A DNA stretch of 64,000 bases, taken from positions 248,001 through 312,000 of the forward strand of contig NZ_CP144373.1 of assembly GCF_040450955.1 (NCBI RefSeq). Reading direction: 5' to 3'. Under the pieces are notes generated by a model. It searched no databases, had not been told where the DNA came from, and saw only the letters and a list, made by a program, of their open reading frames with translations. Below, piece by piece: positions 17,081 through 26,525 of the stretch. The translations under genes were made by a program, and so were the position numbers. This stretch comes from Thermodesulfovibrio sp. 3907-1M (GTDB taxonomy: Bacteria > Nitrospirota > Thermodesulfovibrionia > Thermodesulfovibrionales > Thermodesulfovibrionaceae). Position 1 is the stretch's first letter. Every line of letters starts with the position of its first letter.

Positions 17081-17311
17081 ATGATACCGCTTGCATTGGT
17101 GGATAATGGAGAAAAAGTGGAAGTTGTTGATTTTGCAAGAAAAGGCAGATCTATTTACTGCAGATTAAGAGATATAGGGATTTTTGTTGGTAAAGTCATT
17201 GAAGTATTGAGCAATCAAGGGCAAGGTCCCATTCTTTTAAAAATTGATGATTCAAGAATTGCCATCGGTAGAGGAATGGCAATGAAAATTCTGGTAAGGA
17301 GGATTCAATGA
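17081..17311 (+). CDS. FeoA-domain protein, first copy
   Basis: A 76-residue SH3-like FeoA domain, a small cytoplasmic partner of the FeoB ferrous-iron transporter. The core CRLRDIGIFVGKVIEVL and the terminal RIAIGRGMAMKILV match the fold. It is more divergent than the second copy and overlaps it by four bases. Confidence 0.82.
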   Translation: MIPLALVDNGEKVEVVDFARKGRSIYCRLRDIGIFVGKVIEVLSNQGQGPILLKIDDSRIAIGRGMAMKILVRRIQ

Positions 17312-17535
17312 AACTAAGTGAGGTTAAAGTTGGGCAGAAGGTAAAGGTTTTATCAATAAAAACAAAGGGAATAATTAAAAGAAGACTTATGGATATGGGA
17401 GTTCTGGATGGAGAGCCGATAATTATTGAAAAAGTTGCTCCTCTTGGCGATCCAATTGATATAGTTGTCAAAAACTATCATCTTTCATTGAGAAAACATG
17501 AAGCAGAAAAAATAGAAGTGGAGGTAATACAATGA
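17308..17535 (+). CDS. feoA: FeoA-domain protein, second copy
   Basis: A 75-residue FeoA protein. RRLMDMGVLDGEPI in the middle and SLRKHEAEKIEVE at the end are typical. It overlaps the first copy and feoB by four bases each, so all three are translationally coupled. Two separate FeoA proteins beside one FeoB suggest a two-part cytoplasmic regulator of the transporter. Confidence 0.88.
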   Translation: MKLSEVKVGQKVKVLSIKTKGIIKRRLMDMGVLDGEPIIIEKVAPLGDPIDIVVKNYHLSLRKHEAEKIEVEVIQ

Positions 17536-19673
17536 AAACAATTAAAGTTGCTGTTGCAGGAAATCCAAACTCAGGAAAATCAACCCTTATAAACGCAATA
17601 GCAGGAACACATCTTTACGTAGGTAACTGGCCTGGAGTAACAGTAGAAAAAAAGACAGCAACATTTAAGATTGATGATCTTGAAGTAAATCTCGTTGACC
17701 TTCCCGGAACATACAGTCTTAGCCCTTATACTCAAGAAGAGGTTATTGCAAGGGATTTTCTTGTAAAAGAAAGGCCAGATGTCATAGTTGATGTTGTTGA
17801 CTCCACAAACCTTGAAAGAAACCTTTATTTTACAGTTCAGCTTCTTGAGCTGGGAATTCCTGTGGTGGTTGCCCTGAATATCTATGATGAAGCAAAGAAA
17901 AAGGGTTATGAGATAAACACAAATGCAATGGAGCAGTTACTTGGCATAAAAGTAGTTCCAACTGTTGCAACAAAAAAAGAGGGAGTAAATGAATTGCTTC
18001 AGGCTTTAAAGGAAATTGCTGCAGCTCCAGATAAATTCAAGCCTGCAAAACTTAATTACGGAGAAGAGGTGGAAAACTCATTGAAGATAATTGAAGAGGC
18101 AATACAGTCCCGTAAAGAATTAACTGATACTTATCCGATAAGATGGCTTTCATTAAAGCTTCTTGAGGGAGATGAAAGAATTTTTAAGGAGATAGGGTTT
18201 AGAGCAGATGAGGAATTCCTTCAGAGAGCAAAATCACATTTCCTTGAATTCCACGAGCAGGACATTGAATCAATGCTTACTGAAATAAGATATGGAATAG
18301 CTCATGGTGTTACAGAAAAAGTTTTAAAAAAAAAGAATGGCAGAAGAGTAGACATTACAGAAAGGATAGACAAAGTAGTTTTAAACAGATACATTGGTAT
18401 ACCGATATTTTTAGCTGTTATGTGGTTTGTCTTTAAGTTTGCCTTTGATTTTTCTTCTCCTTTCTGTGACTGGATAGATGGATTAATTTCAGGACCAATT
18501 ACACACTGGGCAAAACTTGGGCTTAATGCTTTAAACTCTCCAGAATGGCTTGTTTCCCTGGTTACTGAAGGAGTTATTGCAGGAGTTGGAGCAGTGCTTG
18601 TTTTTGTTCCTCTTATTGGAATTGTAATGTTTCTTATGACTTTGCTTGAAGGAAGTGGATATATGGCAAGAGCTGCTTTTGTTATGGATAAACTTATGCA
18701 TTCCATAGGACTTCATGGAAAATCTTTCATTCCTTTGATTCTCGGATTTGGATGCAATGTTCCATCAATTTATGCAACAAGAGTTCTTGAAACACAAAGA
18801 GACAGAAAGCTCACTGCAATGATATGTCCACCTTTTTCATGCAGTGCAAGGCTTCCAGTGTATGTGCTCTTTATAGGTGCTTTTTTCACCGCCAATGGAG
18901 CTACTGTGCTATGGTCTTTGTATATATTAGGAGTAGTTATAGCAATTGTAACTGGCTTTTTACTTAAAAATACAATCCTTAAAGGTCCAATTCCGCCATT
19001 TATTATGGAACTTCCTCCTTACAGAATTCCAACATTGAGAGATCTAAAAATTCACACATGGCAGAAACTAAGACATTTTCTGATTAAAGCAGGAACATTT
19101 ATTTTTGCTTCTTCTATTGTATTCTGGTTTTTATTAAATACACCATATGGAGTGGAGAAAGAAAAGTCATATCTTGGTAAAATCGGGAAAGCAGTAAGCC
19201 CTGTTTTTGAACCTCTTGGATTTGGTAACTGGCAGGCTACTTCAGCTTTAATAACAGGTGTAATAGCAAAAGAAGTAGTTGTTAGCACAATGGCACAGAT
19301 TTATGCTCCAGAGTCTGAAGAAAAAAAAGAAGAGCCTACTTTCAGTGAAGAAATAAGAGATATTTTTATTGGATTTATCTCTGCTGTGGAAGATGCTTTT
19401 TATAATGTTTTTTCAAGTTTTGGCATAAAAAGCTGGGAAACAGAAGAACAACCAGGAAAGCTTCAAGAAAAGCTTCAAACAGTATTCAGTCCATTGAGTG
19501 CTTACGCATTCTTAGTTTTTGTTCTGCTTTATCTACCATGCCTTACCTTTGCCTTTACATTAAGAGCTGAGTTTGGTTGGAAAACCTTAGGACAGACACT
19601 GGTTATTTACTTAATTTTGCCATGGATAACTGCCTTTATAGTTTATCAAGGCGGAAAATTATTGGGATTTTAA
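17532..19673 (+). CDS. feoB: Ferrous iron transporter FeoB
   Basis: A 713-residue membrane protein that takes up Fe(II). The N-terminal G domain has GNPNSGKS at residues 10-17, the DLPG motif and ALNIYDEA at the G4 position (NIYD instead of the common NxxD form with Met). A helical spacer follows, then two Gate regions with GCNVPS and several membrane helices from about residue 285 onward. Length is typical. It closes the operon; a strong hairpin follows at 19718. Confidence 0.95.
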   Translation: MKTIKVAVAGNPNSGKSTLINAIAGTHLYVGNWPGVTVEKKTATFKIDDLEVNLVDLPGTYSLSPYTQEEVIARDFLVKERPDVIVDVVDSTNLERNLYFTVQLLELGIPVVVALNIYDEAKKKGYEINTNAMEQLLGIKVVPTVATKKEGVNELLQALKEIAAAPDKFKPAKLNYGEEVENSLKIIEEAIQSRKELTDTYPIRWLSLKLLEGDERIFKEIGFRADEEFLQRAKSHFLEFHEQDIESMLTEIRYGIAHGVTEKVLKKKNGRRVDITERIDKVVLNRYIGIPIFLAVMWFVFKFAFDFSSPFCDWIDGLISGPITHWAKLGLNALNSPEWLVSLVTEGVIAGVGAVLVFVPLIGIVMFLMTLLEGSGYMARAAFVMDKLMHSIGLHGKSFIPLILGFGCNVPSIYATRVLETQRDRKLTAMICPPFSCSARLPVYVLFIGAFFTANGATVLWSLYILGVVIAIVTGFLLKNTILKGPIPPFIMELPPYRIPTLRDLKIHTWQKLRHFLIKAGTFIFASSIVFWFLLNTPYGVEKEKSYLGKIGKAVSPVFEPLGFGNWQATSALITGVIAKEVVVSTMAQIYAPESEEKKEEPTFSEEIRDIFIGFISAVEDAFYNVFSSFGIKSWETEEQPGKLQEKLQTVFSPLSAYAFLVFVLLYLPCLTFAFTLRAEFGWKTLGQTLVIYLILPWITAFIVYQGGKLLGF

Positions 19674-19717
19674 GAAAGCAACTATGGGCTTAACTGACAT
19701 TTTAACTGCTACAGTAA

Positions 19718-19754
19718 TTCTCCTTGGAGTGGTATAATACCGCTCCAAGGAGAA
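19718..19754. other. Long stem-loop after feoB
   Basis: TTCTCCTTGGAGTGGTAT (19718-19735) pairs with ATACCGCTCCAAGGAGAA (19737-19754) with one G-T wobble, an 18-base-pair stem. There is no T-run on either side, so it is not a textbook terminator. It may stabilise the 3' end of the feo transcript. Confidence 0.6.
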
Positions 19755-19879
19755 GACTGTTCTGTCTGTATAGGCAACTACAATATGGATAAGATAATCA
19801 AAAATTGGAAATAAAGATCAGGCAAATTGATAGCTAAAGTAAATTAGTCATTCCAGCATAAAAAAACATTAAAATAACA

Positions 19880-20053
19880 ATGCGTTACAGTCATCTGTCT
19901 GTAGAACACAAAAAGCAAGCAATTAAACAGATAGAAAACCTTATTTTTCAAACCAACAAAAACTCTATGGTTACGATTTCAGTGACAGTTGACAAAAAAG
20001 GGTTGACAGAGAACTCAAAAAGTTGTTATATTTCAAAAGTTTTGGGCGATTAG
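19880..20053 (+). pseudogene. Tyrosine-integrase C-terminal scrap next to tRNA-Val
   Basis: A frame of 57 residues begins MRYSHLSVEHKKQAIKQIE, which is the typical end of phage-type tyrosine recombinases just after the catalytic tyrosine region. The remaining residues are not family-like and run into the tRNA. No catalytic part is present upstream. It looks like the scar of an old integration near tRNA-Val. Confidence 0.5.
20003..20032 (+). promoter_or_regulatory. Promoter of tRNA-Val
   Basis: TTGACA (20003-20008) is followed after 18 bases by TATATT (20027-20032), 12 bases before the tRNA. A second TTGACA at 19989 lacks a matching -10. Confidence 0.6.
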
Positions 20054-20115
20054 CTCAGGGGGAGAGCGCTTCCTTCACACGGAAGAGGTCGTGGGTTCAA
20101 ATCCCTCATCGCCCA
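20044..20115 (+). tRNA. tRNA-Val (CAC)
   Basis: The acceptor GGGCGAT pairs with ATCGCCC. The anticodon stem CTTCC/GGAAG encloses TTCACAC, giving anticodon CAC. The T loop TTCAAAT is present, and the T stem GTGGG/CCCTC has one T-T mismatch. CCA is not encoded. From 20116 to 20364 I see only an inverted pair (CAAGGGTATA at 20125-20134 with TATACCCTTG at 20183-20192) and a promoter. Confidence 0.92.
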
Positions 20116-20352
20116 TAATAAAAACAAGGGTATACGAATTTCACTTTTTAGGTCATAATGTAGTTTTTTCAGAGCCTTAAACTATACCCTTGGTTTCTCC
20201 ACTATTTGATTCCAAGCCGAAGGTGAGGGGTTCTTTCGTCTTCCTTGGTTAAGAAGTGTTACATAAAAACGCTAAAGTTGCTCAATCCAGTTTAATTCTA
20301 ATGACAATTTCAGGTTTAATAAAGTTATTGCTAACTTACACTCTATTTTTTA

Positions 20353-20365
20353 TATAATATTCAAA
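20353..20365 (+). promoter_or_regulatory. -10 box giving a probably leaderless MFS transcript
   Basis: TATAAT at 20353-20358 lies six bases before the ATG at 20365. No ribosome site is visible, so the transcript should start at or next to the ATG. The -35 region (TTGCTA near 20328) is weak. Confidence 0.5.
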
Positions 20366-21894
20366 TGAAGCGATTCTGGATAGTTTTAACAGTGATGTTG
20401 CCTACCTTTATTGAGATTCTTGATACAACAATAAATAATGTTGCATTGAGGCACATTCAGGGAAGTCTTTCAGCTGGAGTTGATGAGTCAACATGGATTA
20501 TTACTTCCTATCTTGTTTCAAATGCCATTGTAATTCCAATGGCTGGATGGTTAAGCAGAGTTTTTGGAAGAAAAAACTATCTGATTTTTTCAATAGCTCT
20601 TTTTACAATTTCCTCTTTTTTATGTGGAACAGCGTGGAGTCTTACATCTTTAATATTGTTTAGAGTTCTTCAGGGAATTGGCGGTGGAGGACTTCAGCCT
20701 TTAAGTCAGAGTATACTTCTTGAAACATTTCCAAAGGAAAAATACGGCGCAGCAATGGCAATTTATGGAATGGGAATAATAATGGCACCAATACTTGGTC
20801 CAATTGTTGGAGGCTGGATTGCTGATAATTTTTCATGGAGATGGATTTATTATATAAACATTCCTGTTGGTATCATATCCATTTTGATGACCTATCTTGT
20901 TATAGAGGACCCTCATTATTTGAAAAAGAAAGAAAAACTGAAAATTGATTATCCTGGGATTATTTTTTTAGCATTGGGCATTGGATGTCTTCAGGTAATG
21001 CTTGATAAAGGCGAAAGAGAAGACTGGTTTGAATCAAAATTTATAATCACTCTATTTGTGGTAAGTATTGTAAGTCTTATAGCTCTTTTATGGTGGGAGC
21101 TAAAGCGAGCAGAACATCCTATTGTTAATTTCAGACTTTTTAAAGATAAAAACTTTTTTTTCGGAAATCTCGTAATGTTTTTTACCTTTATCAATCTTTT
21201 CGGAAGTATTATTCTTTTGCCAATCTATGTTCAGAATTTAATGGGATATACAGCATTTTTAGCAGGATTGGTTCTTGGACCTGCAGGAATTATTCAGTTT
21301 ATAGCTTTCCCAATAAGTGGAAAAATCGTTGACAGGATAAATCCCAAGATACCCCTTGCATTTGGAATAATTATGTGTGCCTACTCAACTCATCTTATGA
21401 GTTTATTTAATCTTCAGGCAGGGTTCTGGGACTTTGTGTATCCAAGAGCTGTTCTTGCTCTTGGTATGGCTTTTGTTATAACTCCTCTGGCAGCAATGAC
21501 AGTAGCTTACATTCCAAAAGAAAAAATGCAGGATGCAACACCACTGAACGGTGTTATAAGAAACATAGGAGGTTCTGTAGGCACAGCAATAGTTACAACA
21601 ATTGTTTCTCAGAGAGCTCAGTTTCATCAGTTTAGACTTATAGAAAATCTCACTCCCTATGATATTCCCTATCAAATAGCTATTGAAAAATTGAATGAGT
21701 ATCTGCAGCCAAGAGCACTACTACCGCCTGAAGGAGCAATTTATAAGGAACTTATTAGACAGGCACAAGCAATTGCATTTAATGAAGCCTTTTGGATACT
21801 CAGCGTTGGAATGATTTCAATGCTTTTAACTATTATGTTTTTCCGGAGACCAATTTATAAAAAGAAAGGAGGTAGTCCAGATGTTGTCCATTAA
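20365..21894 (+). CDS. DHA2/EmrB-type MFS multidrug exporter
   Basis: A 509-residue protein with about 14 membrane segments, the size and layout of the drug:H+ antiporter-2 family. Conserved parts are LDTTINNVALRHIQ in helix 1, the GWLSRVFGRKN loop (motif A type) and GPIVGGWI in helix 5 (motif C type). It probably exports hydrophobic drugs or other toxic compounds with proton uptake. The transported compound cannot be told. It overlaps the downstream SDR gene by 14 bases. No EmrA-like adaptor is adjacent. Confidence 0.88.
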   Translation: MKRFWIVLTVMLPTFIEILDTTINNVALRHIQGSLSAGVDESTWIITSYLVSNAIVIPMAGWLSRVFGRKNYLIFSIALFTISSFLCGTAWSLTSLILFRVLQGIGGGGLQPLSQSILLETFPKEKYGAAMAIYGMGIIMAPILGPIVGGWIADNFSWRWIYYINIPVGIISILMTYLVIEDPHYLKKKEKLKIDYPGIIFLALGIGCLQVMLDKGEREDWFESKFIITLFVVSIVSLIALLWWELKRAEHPIVNFRLFKDKNFFFGNLVMFFTFINLFGSIILLPIYVQNLMGYTAFLAGLVLGPAGIIQFIAFPISGKIVDRINPKIPLAFGIIMCAYSTHLMSLFNLQAGFWDFVYPRAVLALGMAFVITPLAAMTVAYIPKEKMQDATPLNGVIRNIGGSVGTAIVTTIVSQRAQFHQFRLIENLTPYDIPYQIAIEKLNEYLQPRALLPPEGAIYKELIRQAQAIAFNEAFWILSVGMISMLLTIMFFRRPIYKKKGGSPDVVH

Positions 21895-22612
21895 AGGAAA
21901 AGTGGCACTCATAACAGGTGCATCAAAAGGCATAGGTTTGGCAACTGCTGAGAAATTCGCCCGTGAGGGAGCTAATCTTGTTTTAGTAGCAAGGTCTCGG
22001 GAGTTATTGAATAATTTAACTGAGAAACTTAAAACCTATGGAGCAAATGTTGTCAGTGTTTCAGCTGATCTTACAAAACCTGAAGAAGTTGAAAGAGCGT
22101 TTGAGGTGTTGAAAGATTCTTTTCAGAGACTTGATATTCTGATTAACAATGCTGGAAGGGGAATTTTTAACTACATTGAAAACGGTTCACCGGATGAATG
22201 GAAAGAAGTTATAGACCTGAATCTTACAGGGCTTATTCATTGCACCCATTTAGCTGTAAAAATGATGATTCCTCAGAGAAGTGGTCATATTGTGAATATT
22301 TCATCAGTAGCTGGAAGAGTTGGAATTCCGGGGTGGTCTGTTTACTGTGCTACGAAATGGGCTGTTATAGGTTTTTCTGAATCAATTCGTAAGGAGTTGA
22401 TAAAATACAACATTCGTGTTACAGTAATAGAGCCAGGTGTTGTTGCAACTCAGTGGGGTGAAAATATGCCAGAAGAATGGATAAAAAGCAGAGGAGCAAT
22501 GAGAGCACTAAAAGCTCATGACATTGCAGAGGCTATATACTATGTTGTAACCCAGCCCGAGCATGTCAGTATAAATGAAATACTTATAAGGCCATCAGAG
22601 CAGGAACGATGA
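21881..22612 (+). CDS. Short-chain dehydrogenase/reductase
   Basis: A 243-residue classical SDR with TGASKGIG at residues 12-19, NNAG at 89-92, and the catalytic Ser141, Tyr155 and Lys159. The substrate is unknown; it is closest in general appearance to sepiapterin-reductase/YqjQ-like SDRs. An AAAGGAGG site is embedded in the end of the MFS gene, and it overlaps moaC by four bases. The three genes form one operon without an obvious common pathway. Confidence 0.85.
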   Translation: MLSIKGKVALITGASKGIGLATAEKFAREGANLVLVARSRELLNNLTEKLKTYGANVVSVSADLTKPEEVERAFEVLKDSFQRLDILINNAGRGIFNYIENGSPDEWKEVIDLNLTGLIHCTHLAVKMMIPQRSGHIVNISSVAGRVGIPGWSVYCATKWAVIGFSESIRKELIKYNIRVTVIEPGVVATQWGENMPEEWIKSRGAMRALKAHDIAEAIYYVVTQPEHVSINEILIRPSEQER

Positions 22613-23082
22613 GCCTTACTCATTTTGATGAAAAAGGACAGGCAAGGATGGTTGATGTTACAGGAAAACCTGTAACAGAGAGAATTGCTATCACTGAAGG
22701 CATTGTAAAGATGAAGCCTGAAACCTTAAAAATGATTTTAAATAGGGAAATTGCAAAAGGTGATGTTTTTCAGGTTGCCCGTCTTGCTGGAATTATGGCT
22801 GCAAAGATGACTCCCCATCTTATTCCGCTCTGTCATCCACTTCCAATTACCTCTGTTGAGATTGATTTTGAACCTGATGAAGAAAACTCTCAGGTAAAAA
22901 TAAAAACCACTGTAAAAACAACATCGCAAACAGGAGTTGAGATGGAGGCAATGGTTGCAACCTCTTTAGCAGCGCTTACAGTATATGATATGTGTAAAGC
23001 AGTTGACAAAGAGATGATAATTGGAGATATAAAGCTTGTTTACAAAGCTGGAGGTAAAAGCGGAGAGTTTGTTAGAGTTTAA
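22609..23082 (+). CDS. moaC: Cyclic pyranopterin monophosphate synthase MoaC
   Basis: A 157-residue enzyme of molybdenum-cofactor synthesis that converts the MoaA product to cyclic pyranopterin monophosphate. The family signatures [15 protein letters not shown] and GVEMEAM are present, as is the C-terminal [11 protein letters not shown] region. It overlaps the preceding SDR and, by four bases on the opposite strand, the end of the next gene. Confidence 0.96.
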   Translation: MSLTHFDEKGQARMVDVTGKPVTERIAITEGIVKMKPETLKMILNREIAKGDVFQVARLAGIMAAKMTPHLIPLCHPLPITSVEIDFEPDEENSQVKIKTTVKTTSQTGVEMEAMVATSLAALTVYDMCKAVDKEMIIGDIKLVYKAGGKSGEFVRV

Positions 23083-23582
23083 TTTTCCTTATCTGAGTCT
23101 CCTCCGAAATAGAGCTGTCTTTCTACATATGGATTAAGTCTTATAAAAATAAAAATAGAATCTCCTTCCTTTTTATAAACTGTTTCAACTGGCTCGAGGA
23201 TTCCAAATACCCAGGGAAAATAAATTGGTTTTAATTCATAACCTGCAAGATTTCCTCCAACTGATATGGCAGAGCATTTTATAGAACTCACATAAGCACT
23301 TTTTAAAATTTCCTCAGCTATTTTCAAAGCTTCTTTTTCGGTGAGATTTTCCATTGTTCTGTATTTAAACTCTGAAGCATAGGGAACTATTTTAACCATA
23401 TCATCCACTTTATCAAGAACCAAGAAGGTTTCAGGGTCATTGATGAAGGAATTTGAGTAGATAATCAAATTAAATGAACCCTTAATATCAGCTACATTGC
23501 ATTGATTGAGTAAAACTTCTCCATGTAAATTCAATGGCAGTATAAGGAGTCCGATAAATATTAATATTCTAATCAGCTTCAC
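23079..23582 (-). CDS. Hypothetical exported protein
   Basis: A 167-residue protein with an N-terminal hydrophobic signal (residues 3-20) and no further membrane segment, so it is probably periplasmic. No domain is recognised. It starts with GTG, seven bases downstream of a TATAAT box, suggesting a nearly leaderless transcript. It lies directly after miaA on the same strand. Confidence 0.65.
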   Translation of the reverse strand: MKLIRILIFIGLLILPLNLHGEVLLNQCNVADIKGSFNLIIYSNSFINDPETFLVLDKVDDMVKIVPYASEFKYRTMENLTEKEALKIAEEILKSAYVSSIKCSAISVGGNLAGYELKPIYFPWVFGILEPVETVYKKEGDSIFIFIRLNPYVERQLYFGGDSDKEN

Positions 23583-23589
23583 AAAAATA

Positions 23590-24522
23590 TTATACTAAAA
23601 ATTGAAAAATTTTTTCTGCAATCACTTGAGGATCGTGAATTTCTGTTATATCAAACCACATTATATCTTTTTCTTTTTTAAACCATGTAAACTGCCTCTT
23701 TGCATACATTTTTGTTCTTTTTTTTATAAGCCTAACTGCTTCCTCAAGGCTGTATAAATCAGCAAGACAGCCAGCTATCTCCTTGTAACCTATTGCCTGT
23801 AATGCCGGTAATGGGAAGTCTCCAGCTGCATTTTTCTTTATCAGGTTTAAAACATTTCTTACTTCTTCAATTAGTCCTTTTTTAATCATTTCATCAACTC
23901 TTTTTTCAATCAAGCTATATAGTTGTTTTCTGTTTCTTGTAAGTCCGATTTTTATAAAATCATAGGGCAGAGGTTTTGTAAGTTTTACATGAAACTCAGT
24001 AATATTTTTTTGCTCTTTAAAAAACACTTCCAGTGCCCTGATTGTTCTTCTTAAATCAGCGGGATTAATTTTTTTCGCATAATCAGGGTCAACTTTCTTC
24101 AGGAGCCCGTAAAGTTTGCCAGGTTGAGTTTTTTCTTCTTTCAGGAGTTGTTTTCTTAAACTCCAGTCAGCTTCAGGACCTTCAAAAATTCCTTCTGTCA
24201 TGGCTCTCAGATAAAGCCCTGTACCACCAACAATCAATGGAATTTTATTTCTCTGAAAAATTTCTTCTATAATTTTTTTCACTTTTTCAATATATGTTCC
24301 TGTGCTGAAATACTCCCAGGGATTAACAATGTCTATCATGTGATGGACTACTTCCTTTCTTTGCTCTAAGGTAGGTTTTGCAGTACCGATATCCATGTAT
24401 TTATAGATTTGCATTGAATCCGAGCTTATTATCTCAGCATTTAAAAGCTTAGCAAGCCTGATTGATACTTCTGTTTTTCCAACTCCTGTAGGTCCCAAAA
24501 GAATTAAAATTTTTCTTTTCAT
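23590..24522 (-). CDS. miaA: tRNA dimethylallyltransferase MiaA
   Basis: A 310-residue enzyme that adds a dimethylallyl group to A37 of tRNAs reading UNN codons. The P-loop GPTGVGKT is at residues 9-16, followed by SSDSMQIYKYMDIGTAKP, GGTGLYLRA, the LRRTIRALEV segment and YAKRQFTWFK. All are conserved in the family. The ATG lies seven bases after a TATAAT box and has no ribosome site, so the transcript may be leaderless. It is divergent from the stator operon. Confidence 0.95.
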   Translation of the reverse strand: MKRKILILLGPTGVGKTEVSIRLAKLLNAEIISSDSMQIYKYMDIGTAKPTLEQRKEVVHHMIDIVNPWEYFSTGTYIEKVKKIIEEIFQRNKIPLIVGGTGLYLRAMTEGIFEGPEADWSLRKQLLKEEKTQPGKLYGLLKKVDPDYAKKINPADLRRTIRALEVFFKEQKNITEFHVKLTKPLPYDFIKIGLTRNRKQLYSLIEKRVDEMIKKGLIEEVRNVLNLIKKNAAGDFPLPALQAIGYKEIAGCLADLYSLEEAVRLIKKRTKMYAKRQFTWFKKEKDIMWFDITEIHDPQVIAEKIFQFLV

Positions 24523-24547
24523 AGAATTTATTATACTTAAAAAGCCA

Positions 24548-24576
24548 TTGATAAATTTTATTAATCTCTTTATAAT
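24548..24576 (+). promoter_or_regulatory. Promoter of the stator operon, apparently leaderless
   Basis: TTGATA (24548-24553), a 17-base spacer and TATAAT (24571-24576) match the consensus at 11 of 12 positions. The ATG follows after seven bases and no ribosome site is present. Confidence 0.7.
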
Positions 24577-24583
24577 TTAAGAA

Positions 24584-25345
24584 ATGGATTTGGTAGCTTT
24601 ACTTGGTTTAATCATCGGGATTGGTGCTATTATTGCCGGCAACATTGCTGAAGGGGGCACAACAGCACATCTTGTTCAGGCAGCAGCGGCTATTATTGTA
24701 TTTGGAGGAACTCTGGGAGCTACTATTTTAAGCTTTCCATTGAAAGATATAATTACAGCCTTTGTTAGCTTAAAATTTATATTTTTCAGTAGAAATGTCA
24801 ACTTTGAGGAGACCATAGAGACCATTCTTGATCTTCTGGTTATAGCCAGGAAAAGAGGGCTTCTGGCTTTACAGGAAGAAGTTGATAGAATTGATGACTC
24901 ATTTTTAAAAAGAGGAATTACCTATGTAATTGATGGACTTTCTCCGAGCATTATTAAAGAATCACTTCAGCAAGAGATTTATGCCTATGAAGAAATTATA
25001 AGAAGAGCTGCCAGGGTTTATGATTCTGCAGGAGGATTTGCTCCAACTATTGGAATTATCGGAGCTATTCTTGGACTCATTCATGTTTTAAAAAATGTTA
25101 CGGATCCATCAAAAATTGGTATAGGAATAGCAACAGCTTTTGTGGCAACTATTTATGGAGTTGGTTCTGCAAATCTTATATTTATTCCCATTGCAAAAAG
25201 AATAGTTAACAAGCTTGAAGATGAAATTCTTCTTATGGAACTCATGGTTGAAGGGATTCTTGGAATAGAAGCAGGAATGAATCCATACTTTTTAAGGGCA
25301 AAACTTGAATCCTTTGTTAGAGAGCGTCAGAAGGAAAGAATATGA
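24584..25345 (+). CDS. MotA/PomA-type flagellar stator subunit, first pair
   Basis: A 253-residue inner-membrane protein with four membrane segments (near residues 3-22, 32-52, 148-168 and 180-202) and a cytoplasmic loop between the second and third. With its MotB partner it forms the ion channel that drives the flagellar motor. It overlaps the MotB gene by four bases. Ion type cannot be fixed from sequence by eye. Confidence 0.85.
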   Translation: MDLVALLGLIIGIGAIIAGNIAEGGTTAHLVQAAAAIIVFGGTLGATILSFPLKDIITAFVSLKFIFFSRNVNFEETIETILDLLVIARKRGLLALQEEVDRIDDSFLKRGITYVIDGLSPSIIKESLQQEIYAYEEIIRRAARVYDSAGGFAPTIGIIGAILGLIHVLKNVTDPSKIGIGIATAFVATIYGVGSANLIFIPIAKRIVNKLEDEILLMELMVEGILGIEAGMNPYFLRAKLESFVRERQKERI

Positions 25346-25983
25346 AACCAAGAAAGAAAAATAACAACAACGAGGAAGAAAATATTCATCGCTGGCTTAT
25401 ATCATATTCTGATTTTCTAACTCTTCTGTTTACTTTTTTTGTGGCTCTCTATGCTCTGTCTACAGTTGATATTACAAAGGCTGAAAAAATGACCACTTCT
25501 TTAAGAAAAGTGTTCAAAGTTATTGATGAGCCAATATCATTTGAAGAAGACCGTAATAAAGCAATTATTGAAGACCTTAGAAAACTTTTAAATGATATTT
25601 CAGGAATAAACATAAAATCAGATGCCAGAGGTGTTGTAATAACTTTCCCAGATGCTCTTTTATTTAGCTCGGGTTCAGCTGAACTGAAACCTGAAGCTTA
25701 TGATGCACTCACAAGAATTGCTGAAAAATTAAAGGAAATCCCGGGGAAAGTTGCAATAGAAGGGCATACTGACAATGTTCCAATAAGCTCTTCTATATAT
25801 AAATCAAACTGGGAGCTATCTGCTGCAAGAGCCTCGTCAGTGCTACATTTTTTACTTCAAAAAGGACTCAATCCAGACAGATTTATGATCGCAGGTTATG
25901 GTGAATACAGGCCTGTTGCTTCCAATGATACTGAAGAGGGTAGAGCAAAAAACAGAAGGGTTGAACTTATCATACTCCGATGA
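25342..25983 (+). CDS. MotB/PomB-type stator subunit, first pair
   Basis: A 213-residue protein with one N-terminal membrane helix carrying the ion-binding aspartate in ISYSDFLTLLF (about residue 25), and a C-terminal OmpA/MotB peptidoglycan-binding domain (EGHTDNVPI, LSAARASSV, NRRVEL). It is shorter than most MotB proteins. The helix, with LLFTFFVALYALS, resembles the sodium-type PomB/MotS more than the second pair does. It overlaps the PilZ gene by four bases. Confidence 0.87.
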   Translation: MKPRKKNNNNEEENIHRWLISYSDFLTLLFTFFVALYALSTVDITKAEKMTTSLRKVFKVIDEPISFEEDRNKAIIEDLRKLLNDISGINIKSDARGVVITFPDALLFSSGSAELKPEAYDALTRIAEKLKEIPGKVAIEGHTDNVPISSSIYKSNWELSAARASSVLHFLLQKGLNPDRFMIAGYGEYRPVASNDTEEGRAKNRRVELIILR

Positions 25984-26525
25984 GTATAATGGTAAATATG
26001 GAAGAAACATATCAGAGAATGAGAGAGTTTTCAAGAGTAGATGCCGTTATACCTCTTGGAGTTAGATTGATTTCTCCTGAAGAAAGACAAAAGGTAAAGG
26101 CAAGAATATCTGGAGAAGTAAGTTTCCCTCATACTCCTTCTGATGAGCCCTCGGATAAAGCAGTTGCTCAATGGATAAAACTCATCAACGCAAAGCTGGA
26201 CTATCTAATTAATTTATGGAGCTTCAGGCAAGAGGGTTTTTGTGAACTTCCACTAACTGAGGTAAATATAAGCGGAGGTGGAATGAGTTTTATCTCTGAT
26301 GCATCCTATAACAAAGGTGATATCCTTGAATTAAAGATGGTTCTTGAAGCACCTTCTCCTGTGGCATTATTTCTTTACGGAGAAGTTGTAAAATCTGAGT
26401 TGATAAATAACGGTTACAGAGTGGCTGTAAAATTTGTCAACATAGATGAGGATATAAGAGATCATATTGTAAGATTTGTTTTTCATCGTCAAAGACAGAT
26501 ATTGAGACAGAAAAGGGAATTATAG
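25980..26525 (+). CDS. PilZ-domain protein between two stator pairs
   Basis: A 181-residue protein with a C-terminal PilZ-like beta-barrel. The second c-di-GMP motif form appears as VNISGGGMSF; the first (RxxxR type) may be in the N-terminal EFSRVDA region but is not clear. Placement between two motAB-type pairs, overlapping the preceding gene and abutting the next, suggests that it adjusts stator use in response to c-di-GMP, as YcgR-like proteins do. That role is inference. Confidence 0.72.
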   Translation: MSIMVNMEETYQRMREFSRVDAVIPLGVRLISPEERQKVKARISGEVSFPHTPSDEPSDKAVAQWIKLINAKLDYLINLWSFRQEGFCELPLTEVNISGGGMSFISDASYNKGDILELKMVLEAPSPVALFLYGEVVKSELINNGYRVAVKFVNIDEDIRDHIVRFVFHRQRQILRQKREL

